Below are positions 1 to 5,184 of a stretch of DNA of 5,231 nucleotides, piece by piece. Position 1 is the stretch's first letter. Every line of letters begins with the position of its first letter. The DNA lies in contig CANKLD010000096.1 in the NCBI GenBank assembly GCA_947483095.1, positions 1 to 5,231 on the forward strand, given 5' to 3'. Below the pieces are notes generated by a model that worked only from the letters and a program-made list of their open reading frames with translations, did no database searches and was not told the DNA's origin. The DNA is from Bacteroidota bacterium. Its GTDB lineage: Bacteria > Bacteroidota > Bacteroidia > Flavobacteriales > Flavobacteriaceae. The translations under genes were made by a program, and so were the position numbers.

Positions 1-80
1 ATTCCTGATGCTGTTTTTGTTTCTGCCGCAACAGGTTCAATTAGAACGCGGTCTGAAAGAGGTTTGATATTTAAACTCAT
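1..80 (-). CDS. groES: Co-chaperonin GroES, 5' end only (partial)
   Basis: GroES forms the heptameric lid of the GroEL folding chamber in the cytoplasm. Only the first 26 codons and two bases are inside the window. The ATG lies at 80-78, and the peptide begins MSLNIKPLSDRVLIEPV, which matches the conserved N-terminal strand of the Cpn10 family (the pattern I-K-P-L-x-D-R-V). The mobile loop and the rest of the roughly 90-residue protein lie beyond the left edge, and groEL would be expected next. It is separated from secG by a strong terminator (167-198) and about 135 bp, so it should have its own promoter (see 125-141). The identity is clear despite the short fragment; nothing can be said about the integrity of the missing part. 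Confidence 0.93.
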   Translation of the reverse strand, partial: MSLNIKPLSDRVLIEPVAAETKTASG

Positions 81-124
81 AATGATATATTTAATATGTT
101 ATTTTAATTTTATAAAAATCTAAT

Positions 125-141
125 TTCAGAAATTGTGCCAA
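125..141 (-). promoter_or_regulatory. Candidate sigma-54-type promoter of groES
   Basis: Read on the minus strand, the site is TTGGCACAATTTCTGAA. Against the sigma-54 consensus YTGGCACGRNNNTTGCW the -24 half (TTGGCAC) is perfect and the spacing is exact. The -12 half reads CTGAA instead of TTGCW, so 11 of 14 defined positions match. The predicted transcript would start near position 115, giving a leader of about 35 nt before the groES ATG. A competing reading is a housekeeping promoter: TTG inside the same motif, 16 nt, then TAGATTTT (115-122), which is one base off TAnnTTTG with slightly short spacing. No CIRCE operator is visible. The assignment is an inference; the motif itself is seen directly. 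Confidence 0.45.
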
Positions 142-166
142 TGTATTAATTATGACAATTTTACCT

Positions 167-198
167 AAAAAAAATGCCAGCATTGTCAGGCTGGCATT
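167..198 (-). terminator. Rho-independent terminator after secG
   Basis: On the minus strand AATGCCAGC (198-190) pairs perfectly with GCTGGCATT (181-173), a 9-bp stem with an 8-nt loop (182-189). It runs straight into a T tract (T8 counting the end of the stem, through position 167). It begins 18 nt after the secG stop codon. It should end the miaB-to-secG transcription unit and insulate groES from it. In the plus direction the hairpin is not followed by a T run, so it looks one-directional. Confidence 0.9.
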
Positions 199-215
199 AA
201 ATATTTTAAAAAAAA

Positions 216-569
216 TTATTTAGTTGCTGGAACTGCAGGAGTAGGGATAGCTTTCGCTGGTTCGGCTGCAGTAGAAGTAGCTGCAGGAGCAGCTTTTTGA
301 GTTGTAGTATCTATAATTTTAGAATCTGAATCTCCTAAAGTTCCAGTGAAACTTAAACAAGATAATAATATCAACGCAGTCAATATAATTGCTAATGTCC
401 AAGTACTTTTATCTAAAAAATCAGTAGTCTTTTGAACTCCACCCATCATTTGTGATCCGCCTAATGAAGAAGACAACCCACCACCCTTAGGGTTTTGAAC
501 CATAATTACTACAATTAGTAAAAAACATACTATTGTTATTAATACTAAAAAAATTGAAAATGTACTCAT
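216..569 (-). CDS. secG: Preprotein translocase subunit SecG
   Basis: SecG is the small accessory subunit of the SecYEG inner-membrane channel and assists SecA-driven export. The 117-residue product shows the family plan: a first membrane helix (about residues 4-24), the conserved loop VQNPKGGGL (24-32) followed by a Gly/Ser-rich stretch with SQMMGG (39-44), and a second helix (about 57-77). Residues about 85-117 form an Ala/Pro/Thr-rich, probably disordered tail with no membrane segment. Such a tail is a common but variable SecG ending. The ATG at 569-567 lies 2 nt after the stop of the upstream TPR gene, so the two are almost certainly co-transcribed and probably translationally coupled. 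The gene is last in its unit and followed by a clear terminator. Identification is secure from the loop motif and topology. Confidence 0.95.
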   Translation of the reverse strand: MSTFSIFLVLITIVCFLLIVVIMVQNPKGGGLSSSLGGSQMMGGVQKTTDFLDKSTWTLAIILTALILLSCLSFTGTLGDSDSKIIDTTTQKAAPAATSTAAEPAKAIPTPAVPATK

Positions 570-571
570 TG

Positions 572-1423
572 TTATTTATTGTTTTGTTGTAAAATCTTAA
601 TATCCGAAATACGGTTTGCAAAGAAACTACTTTTTTCTGGATATTTCAAAATTAATATTTCATAAGCTTGAATTGCTTTGTTATATTTATTTTGTTCTAA
701 ATATACTCTTGCTAAGGTTTCGGTCATTAAATAAGGTCTATTTTCTGAACTTGTTTCTATCTTATTATTAAGTTCGGTATCTTTTTTAATTGGCGGAATT
801 TTTGGATTTGCCTCAATAAATTTATCAATTAATGCTAATTTTTTCTCTTTTTCAGGGTCAATTGGAGTAGTTTTTTCTTCTTTTGGAGTAGAATTATCTC
901 TTACAATTGGGTGAATTTTTGATAATTGCAACCATTCTTCAAATGAATATTTCTCTGTCAATGAAAAAACCAATGGCTTTCCAATGTTTAATTTTTCTTC
1001 AATTGATGAATCGGAATTGCTTTCTTCAGATGCCGATGCCTCTTTTATGGAAGTTAATATAGATTGTTCTAATGTATTTTCTCTAGCGCCAATTTTTACT
1101 TCTTTAAATAGTAACTCGGTTGCATCAACATCAATTTCATTTATTTCCGCTAATTTTTGCTCGTATAGATTCTTGTCAATTCTAGTAAAAGTATCTGAAA
1201 TTATAAAATCGAATAAAATGGTTCTATCTGTTGTATAGGCCGCAGTATTTTTTAACTCATAATTATAACGGAAACTCTCTTCATTGTACAACCCTTTCAA
1301 TCGCAATGCTCTCGCACTTTGAAAATAAGGAAACTCTATAACTATTTTTTCCAATGACGAAGTTTGCTTGTCATTAATAGCGTTGGGTTTATTAATTAAA
1401 GTTAAGTATTCGGTTATATTCAT
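572..1423 (-). CDS. Conserved protein with C-terminal TPR motif, function unknown
   Basis: The product is a 283-residue protein of unknown function. There is no signal peptide or membrane helix, so it is probably cytoplasmic. Three parts can be seen. The N-terminal ~95 residues are probably helical and include the aromatic segment EFPYFQSARAL (30-40). The middle is charged and low in complexity: a Ser/Glu patch near 128-143, a short ordered-looking piece FSFEEWLQLSK-like (about 159-169), and a Lys/Glu/Pro-rich linker (178-225). The C-terminus (about 231-264) reads as one TPR-like helical hairpin, with the pattern LARVYLEQNKYNKAIQAYE and the closing Pro of KYPEKS. A single TPR suggests a protein-binding role. 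It sits 17 nt after lptE and 2 nt before secG, and I recall this arrangement as usual in Flavobacteriia. A role in envelope assembly or export is only guilt by association. Confidence 0.85.
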   Translation of the reverse strand: MNITEYLTLINKPNAINDKQTSSLEKIVIEFPYFQSARALRLKGLYNEESFRYNYELKNTAAYTTDRTILFDFIISDTFTRIDKNLYEQKLAEINEIDVDATELLFKEVKIGARENTLEQSILTSIKEASASEESNSDSSIEEKLNIGKPLVFSLTEKYSFEEWLQLSKIHPIVRDNSTPKEEKTTPIDPEKEKKLALIDKFIEANPKIPPIKKDTELNNKIETSSENRPYLMTETLARVYLEQNKYNKAIQAYEILILKYPEKSSFFANRISDIKILQQNNK

Positions 1424-1440
1424 TTTAAATAATCAGTTGA

Positions 1441-1944
1441 TTACCATTTTGCTAACGATTCATTGAAAATATCTTGAGTTATTCTTTCAAAAATAATATC
1501 TAAATTTTCAGTCAGTTTTGCCCCAACTAACTGGTTTGCCCCATCATAATCATTATAAAAGGAGAATCTTTTTTCGAAATTATCAGCTTCTTTATTTTTG
1601 TTGGTAAACCTTACATTTACTGTAATCGACAATCTGTTTTGCGCTGCTCTTTGATCGGCAGTAGCCGTCATTGGGCTAATTCTATAGTCTACAATTTCAC
1701 CTTCATAAACTAAATCTCCATTGGAACTAGTTAAATTTAGGTTGGTTTGATTGTTAATTAAGTTCTGCAATCTTTGTGTAAAAATACGTTCTATTCCTGG
1801 CTCAATTAATGGCGAGTTATTTTGAAAATAATTTACTTGAAATGATTTTGCATCGATTTTTCCAGTTCCTGTGAAATTATATACGGAACAACTACTGGAT
1901 GTAATCAGTATTAAAAAGGCTATTATGAAGTTTATTTTTCTCAT
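1441..1944 (-). CDS. lptE: LPS-assembly lipoprotein LptE
   Basis: LptE is an outer-membrane lipoprotein that plugs the LptD barrel and helps insert lipopolysaccharide into the outer leaflet. The 167-residue product from the ATG at 1944 starts with a short basic end (MRK), a hydrophobic core (residues 4-15) and a lipobox-like TSSSC with the lipidated Cys at 19. The mature start CSVYNFTGTGKID is typical of Bacteroidetes LptE. The body alternates strands and helices, and an NRLSITVNVRF-like strand (103-113) and a final amphipathic helix (about 146-163) fit the family. The lipobox lacks the usual Leu at -3, which is tolerated in this phylum. A TTG at 1962 would add six residues before the signal peptide; it is rejected because it lies inside the promoter -7 box. 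The product has low sequence conservation, so identity rests on lipoprotein architecture and context. Confidence 0.82.
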   Translation of the reverse strand: MRKINFIIAFLILITSSSCSVYNFTGTGKIDAKSFQVNYFQNNSPLIEPGIERIFTQRLQNLINNQTNLNLTSSNGDLVYEGEIVDYRISPMTATADQRAAQNRLSITVNVRFTNKNKEADNFEKRFSFYNDYDGANQLVGAKLTENLDIIFERITQDIFNESLAKW

Positions 1945-1959
1945 TATAATTTTAAAATT

Positions 1960-1989
1960 CAAAGATATTCAAAAATAATTGACATTCAA
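1960..1989 (-). promoter_or_regulatory. Bacteroidetes-type promoter for lptE
   Basis: On the minus strand a TTG (1989-1987) is followed by 19 nt and then TATCTTTG (1967-1960). This exactly fits the Bacteroidetes housekeeping pattern TTG-N(17-23)-TAnnTTTG. A second TTG at 1992-1990 gives a spacing of 22. Transcription would start near 1953, leaving only about 9 nt before the ATG at 1944. The site lies just past the stop codon of the sigma-54 activator, so lptE, the TPR gene and secG can be made independently of the upstream genes. Confidence 0.75.
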
Positions 1990-2000
1990 CAATTACCATT

Positions 2001-3269
2001 TTAAAGATCAAATTGCTTAATTTTTCTATACAAGGTTCTTTCAGATATACCCAATTCATCCGCGGCTGCTTTTCTTTTGCCTTTATTTTTTTCTAATGAT
2101 TTTTTGATCATTTCAATTTCTTTTTGTTCTAGTCTCAGTACCTCTTCTTCTACATCTTCAATAGTTTCGGTAAATAAATAGGCATCATCATTATCTTTGA
2201 AATCGGCAATTTTAATGTTTTTATTCACAGGAATTACAGCTAAATCATCTTGTTCTTCAAACTCAATTTCGCTATCATTCTCTTTTGCACCATAAATTTT
2301 TTGAATTAAATGTTGGTTTGTCTCCTGCACTTTCGAAGCGCCACTTTTCAGTAATTCCAGAGTGAGCTTCTTCAAATCGTGTAAGTCACTTTTCATGTCA
2401 AAAAGAACTTTATACAAAATTTCCCTTTCATCTCTAAAATCGCTTTTGTTCTTTTTATCTTTAATTACAGAAGGTAAATGGGAACTTTCATCCGGTAAAT
2501 ACGATTGTAAAGTTCCTGCAGTTATTTCACGATTGGTTTCTAAAACTGATATTTGTTCTGCTACATTTCGTAATTGTCGGATATTACCGCTCCATCGAAA
2601 TTGCAATAACGTTTGAACTGCAAAATCTTCCAATTTTATGGCTGGCATTTTATATTTATGAGCAAAATCTGAAGCAAATTTTCTAAATAACAAATGAATA
2701 TCGTCTTTTCGATCTCTTAAAGGCGGAAGCGCAATATCTACTGTGCTCAAACGATAATACAAATCTTCTCTGAATTTCCCTTTATTTATAGCGTCAAACA
2801 AATTTACATTGGTAGCAGCCACAATTCTCACATTTGTTTTTTGAACTTGGGATGAACCCACTTTAATAAACTCCCCATTTTCTAAAACACGTAGTAATCT
2901 AACTTGAGTTGTCAATGGCAATTCGCCCACTTCATCTAAAAAAATAGTTCCTCCGTCGGCCACTTCAAAATAGCCTTCTCGAGTTCCCGTTGCGCCTGTA
3001 AAAGAGCCTTTTTCATGTCCAAAAAGTTCACTATCAATAGTTCCTTCAGGAATTGCACCGCAGTTTACGGCAATGTATTTTCCATGTTTTCTATGCGAAA
3101 GCGAATGGATAATTTTTGGAATATTCTCTTTTCCAACACCACTTTCTCCTGTTACCAATACGGAAATATCCGTTGGTGCCACTTGAATCGCTTTTTCAAT
3201 TGCGCGGTTTAGCTTTGGGTCATTCCCAATAATTCCAAACCGCTGTTTTGTTGATTGAATTGTTTCCAT
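2001..3269 (-). CDS. Sigma-54-dependent transcriptional activator (AAA+ and Fis-type HTH, no N-terminal sensor domain)
   Basis: This is a bacterial enhancer-binding protein that uses ATP hydrolysis to open promoters bound by RpoN RNA polymerase. The 422-residue product starts almost directly with the AAA+ domain (about 12-258): Walker A GESGVGKE (41-48), the sigma-54 contact loop GSFTGA (88-93, a variant of GAFTGA), Walker B GGTIFLDE (106-113), sensor I ATN (152-154), candidate arginine fingers R167 and R173, and sensor II WSGNIRQL (226-233). A Fis-like HTH occupies about 382-420 (KAAADELGISERTLYRKI). There is no receiver, GAF or PAS domain. A ~120-residue linker (about 260-380), helical near 281-308 and acidic near 330-375, separates the two domains. 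The start is the ATG at 3269; an upstream in-frame frame to 3299 lies in AT repeat sequence and adds no conserved residues. No TAnnTTTG promoter is visible just upstream, so it is probably transcribed with miaB. Target genes are unknown. Confidence 0.93.
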   Translation of the reverse strand: METIQSTKQRFGIIGNDPKLNRAIEKAIQVAPTDISVLVTGESGVGKENIPKIIHSLSHRKHGKYIAVNCGAIPEGTIDSELFGHEKGSFTGATGTREGYFEVADGGTIFLDEVGELPLTTQVRLLRVLENGEFIKVGSSQVQKTNVRIVAATNVNLFDAINKGKFREDLYYRLSTVDIALPPLRDRKDDIHLLFRKFASDFAHKYKMPAIKLEDFAVQTLLQFRWSGNIRQLRNVAEQISVLETNREITAGTLQSYLPDESSHLPSVIKDKKNKSDFRDEREILYKVLFDMKSDLHDLKKLTLELLKSGASKVQETNQHLIQKIYGAKENDSEIEFEEQDDLAVIPVNKNIKIADFKDNDDAYLFTETIEDVEEEVLRLEQKEIEMIKKSLEKNKGKRKAAADELGISERTLYRKIKQFDL

Positions 3270-3276
3270 TTTATTT

Positions 3277-3354
3277 AATTGATAATTAATAATTAACAAT
3301 GAACAATTAATTTTTATTTTGAGATTATTAATTATCCATTATTAATTATCCATT
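3277..3354. repeat. AT-rich direct and inverted repeat in miaB/activator spacer
   Basis: Two abutting perfect copies of ATTAATTATCCATT occupy 3327-3340 and 3341-3354. A third copy in inverted orientation, AATTGATAATTAAT (3277-3290), matches the reverse complement at 13 of 14 positions, so the ends can fold into a long AT hairpin. Between them AACAAT occurs twice, 7 nt apart (around 3295-3307). The block fills nearly all of the 89-bp gap between the miaB stop and the activator ATG. It could attenuate or mark the end of the miaB message, but there is no GC stem or T run of a normal terminator. It may simply be an AT microsatellite-like expansion. Confidence 0.7.
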
Positions 3355-3358
3355 TATT

Positions 3359-4804
3359 TTAATTCATCTCACTCAGCTCAACCGCTTCGCCCTTCAACGT
3401 TCCACTTGTACAACTCAGAATTTTCACCTTCACAAAATCTCCTATTTTATAATTCTCTTTCGGGAAAACCACTGTAATGCTTTGAGAATTTCTACCTGAA
3501 AATTCTTCAGCCGACTTTTTTGAAACTTTTTCAACCAAAACCTCTACTGTTTTTCCAATGAATTCTTCACTGCGAAACCATGCGTGTTTTTGTTGTAAAT
3601 CGACTATTTCTTGTAATCTTCGTGCTTTAAGTTCTTCCGTAACATCGTCCTCCATTTTGCGACCAGCTAATGTTCCTGGGCGCTCAGAATACGAATACAT
3701 ATATCCAAAATTGTATTTCACATAGTCCATCAAACTCAAAGTATCCTGATGATCTTGCTCTGTTTCTGTTGGAAAACCAGCAATCATATCTTGAGAAATA
3801 GAACAATCCGGAATAATAGTTCTAATCTTGTCAATCAAAGTCATGTACTCTTCGCGAGTGTGCAAACGATTCATTTCCTTTAGTATTCTGTTACTTCCTG
3901 ATTGAACGGGAAGGTGAATGTGCTTACATATATTATCATATTTAGCAATTATATGCAAAACACTCTCGTGCATATCTTGTGGATTGGACGTCGAAAATCG
4001 AATTCTCATTTTAGGAAATGCCACCGCTACCATTTCTAATAATTGATCAAAATCAATCGAAGTTGCTTTTTGCATTTCACTGGCATTGGTAAAATCCTTC
4101 TTCAATCCGCCGCCATACCATAAATAACTATCTACATTTTGACCTAAAAGCGTAATTTCTTTGAAGCCTTTATCCCATAAATCTTGAATTTCCGATAAAA
4201 TACTCTGCGGTTCTCTACTTCGTTCCCGCCCTCTGGTAAAAGGAACTACGCAAAAAGTACACATATTATCGCAACCTCTCGTTATGGAAACCAAAGCCGT
4301 AATTCCATTGCTCATCAATCGAACCGGTGAAATATCGCCGTAGGTTTCATCTTTAGACAAAATCACATTAATCGCATCGCGACCTTCCTCAACTTCATTC
4401 AACAAATTCGGTAAATCTTTATACGCATCAGGACCTACAACCAAATCCACTATTTTCTCTTCCTCTAAAAATTTGTCTTTCAATCGCTCTGCCATACAAC
4501 CCAAAACGCCTACTTTCATCTTCGGATTAATGCGTTTCACCGCATTGTATTTTTCCAAACGCTTGCGAATAGTTTGCTCCGCTTTATCACGAATCGAGCA
4601 GGTATTTACCAAAACCAAATCCGCTTCTTCTAATTTTTGCGTGGTATTGTACCCTTCATTCAATAAAATTGAGGCTACAATTTCACTGTCAGAAAAATTC
4701 ATAGCGCAACCGTAACTTTCAATATAAAGTTTTTTAGTATTTTGAGGTTTAGGTTCTAAAACAAGACTTTCCCCTTGCTTACTTTCTTCAATTCTTTTTT
4801 CCAT
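3359..4804 (-). CDS. miaB: tRNA-2-methylthio-N6-dimethylallyladenosine synthase MiaB
   Basis: MiaB is a radical-SAM methylthiotransferase that converts i6A37 to ms2i6A37 next to the anticodon of UNN-reading tRNAs, improving decoding. The 481-residue product has the three family domains. The N-terminal UPF0004 domain (about 25-145) carries cluster cysteines C33 (YGCAMN), C69 (NTCS) and C103 (LGCMAE). The radical-SAM core (about 165-400) has C178, C182 and C185 in RGCDNMCTFC, followed by PFTRGRERSR typical of MiaB rather than RimO or MtaB. The C-terminal TRAM domain spans about 411-475. Length fits the family. The start is the ATG at 4804: an alternative TTG at 4852 would add 16 residues but those codons contain the promoter -33 and -7 boxes. 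It heads a minus-strand gene series and is divergent from topA. Identification is secure. Confidence 0.97.
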   Translation of the reverse strand: MEKRIEESKQGESLVLEPKPQNTKKLYIESYGCAMNFSDSEIVASILLNEGYNTTQKLEEADLVLVNTCSIRDKAEQTIRKRLEKYNAVKRINPKMKVGVLGCMAERLKDKFLEEEKIVDLVVGPDAYKDLPNLLNEVEEGRDAINVILSKDETYGDISPVRLMSNGITALVSITRGCDNMCTFCVVPFTRGRERSREPQSILSEIQDLWDKGFKEITLLGQNVDSYLWYGGGLKKDFTNASEMQKATSIDFDQLLEMVAVAFPKMRIRFSTSNPQDMHESVLHIIAKYDNICKHIHLPVQSGSNRILKEMNRLHTREEYMTLIDKIRTIIPDCSISQDMIAGFPTETEQDHQDTLSLMDYVKYNFGYMYSYSERPGTLAGRKMEDDVTEELKARRLQEIVDLQQKHAWFRSEEFIGKTVEVLVEKVSKKSAEEFSGRNSQSITVVFPKENYKIGDFVKVKILSCTSGTLKGEAVELSEMN

Positions 4805-4820
4805 TATAAACTTAAAAGTG

Positions 4821-4852
4821 CAAAGATAATGCAATTCCAATAAATATGACAA
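4821..4852 (-). promoter_or_regulatory. Bacteroidetes-type promoter for miaB
   Basis: On the minus strand TTG (4852-4850), 21 nt, then TATCTTTG (4828-4821) fits the Bacteroidetes pattern TTG-N(17-23)-TAnnTTTG. The -7 octamer is identical to that of lptE. Transcription should begin near 4814, about 10 nt before the miaB ATG. This decides the start codon: the longer reading frame from TTG at 4852 begins on the -33 element itself and cannot be in the message. A perfect palindrome overlaps the -33 box. Confidence 0.78.
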
Positions 4853-4859
4853 GTTGTCA
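4847..4859. promoter_or_regulatory. 13-bp palindrome over the miaB -33 box, possible operator
   Basis: The sequence TGACAAGTTGTCA is a perfect inverted repeat with 6-bp arms and one central base. It covers the TTG of the miaB -33 element, a position where a bound dimeric protein would block polymerase. Symmetry and position are seen directly; no regulator family can be assigned, and a chance palindrome of this length is possible. Confidence 0.35.
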
Positions 4860-4886
4860 GCCCAAGAATTAACATTATATTATATA

Positions 4887-5036
4887 GGAAGCTATTCCCG
4901 CTTTCCGCTACAAGTCCTCACAAAAAAGTGTCGTTTTGTAATTTTATAATGAGCTTCTTCTAGTCGCTATTATAAAACCATAAAACCAAAAACACTTTTT
5001 TTGCTCCGGGCTTTCCACTTCAATAGGGGCTATTGT
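4887..5036. repeat. Structured non-coding element with nested inverted repeats (probable interspersed repeat)
   Basis: This ~150-bp block is more GC-rich at its flanks than its surroundings and has an ordered architecture. The flanks carry direct copies of GCTTTCCRCTWCAA (4900-4913 and 5010-5023, 12 of 14 identical) and of GCTATT (4891-4896 and 5029-5034). Inside, AAAAAAGTGT (4922-4931) pairs perfectly with ACACTTTTTT (4992-5001), and further in 4942-4954 pairs with 4966-4977 (12 bp with one bulged G) around an 11-nt loop. The right end has its own hairpin CAATAG-GGG-CTATTG (5021-5035). No reading frame of note lies in it. The flanks resemble, from memory, a GC-richer motif scattered through Flavobacterium intergenic regions; that dispersal cannot be shown from one copy. 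It lies between divergent promoters, so it is not a gene terminator. Confidence 0.65.
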
Positions 5037-5037
5037 G

Positions 5038-5094
5038 ACGATTTTCGTAACTATTTTAAAATTATTTTATATTTCAAATACTCTTTAAAATCGT
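5038..5094. repeat. Short inverted repeat upstream of topA
   Basis: ACGATTTT (5038-5045) is repeated in inverted orientation as AAAATCGT (5087-5094), 41 nt apart. It lies between the structured element and the topA promoter. Given the AT richness, the 8-bp arms could be chance; they could also be paired half-sites or the outer ends of a larger fold. No gene is seen in the stretch. Confidence 0.3.
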
Positions 5095-5133
5095 GCCTTT
5101 TTTAGTAAATTTTATACTTTTAAAAAATCAAAA

Positions 5134-5164
5134 GTGCAATATTTAAAAAAATCATATACTTTTG
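5134..5164 (+). promoter_or_regulatory. Bacteroidetes-type promoter for topA
   Basis: TACTTTTG at 5157-5164 matches the TAnnTTTG -7 element exactly. The -33 position holds only GTG (5134-5136, spacing 20), a weak match to TTG. Transcription should start near 5171, about 14 nt before the topA ATG. TATACTTTT also occurs at 5113-5121, 42 bp upstream, but there it lacks the final G of a -7 box. Confidence 0.65.
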
Positions 5165-5184
5165 TCCCAGTTAAATACAATCCA

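Noticed and set aside
81..166. CIRCE operator expected upstream of groES
   Set aside because: No TTAGCACTC-N9-GAGTGCTAA or close match is present; only a loose AATTGT/ACAATT symmetry is seen, which is weak in AT-rich DNA.
984..1238. Plus-strand open frame of 84 codons inside the TPR gene
   Set aside because: It is antisense to a well-supported gene, has Ser/Phe-rich composition typical of a reversed Lys/Glu-rich frame, and no promoter or domain.
2362..2616. Plus-strand open frame of 84 codons opposite the activator
   Set aside because: It is the antisense shadow of conserved activator coding sequence and shows no recognisable domain.
3270..3299. 10-residue N-terminal extension of the activator
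   Set aside because: It is encoded by the AT repeat of the spacer; the conserved-looking protein begins at METIQ (3269).
3277..3354. CRISPR-like array
   Set aside because: The units are 14 bp, abut without unique spacers, are nearly pure A/T, and no cas gene is nearby.
4473..4715. Plus-strand open frame of 80 codons opposite miaB
   Set aside because: It overlaps the conserved cysteine-bearing N-terminal domain of MiaB in antisense; no independent support.
4805..4852. 16-residue N-terminal extension of MiaB from a TTG codon
   Set aside because: The codons hold both promoter boxes, so they are upstream of the predicted transcript start; the extension also has no family similarity.
4805..4860. 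Sigma-54 promoter upstream of miaB that could autoregulate the activator
   Set aside because: TTGG followed by TTGCA-like bases is present but the GG-to-GC spacing is wrong, and a full housekeeping promoter explains the site.
4922..5001. Rho-independent terminator formed by the A-rich/T-rich stem
   Set aside because: It lies between two diverging promoters with no gene ending nearby; the T run is part of the stem pairing, so an interspersed structured element is a better reading.
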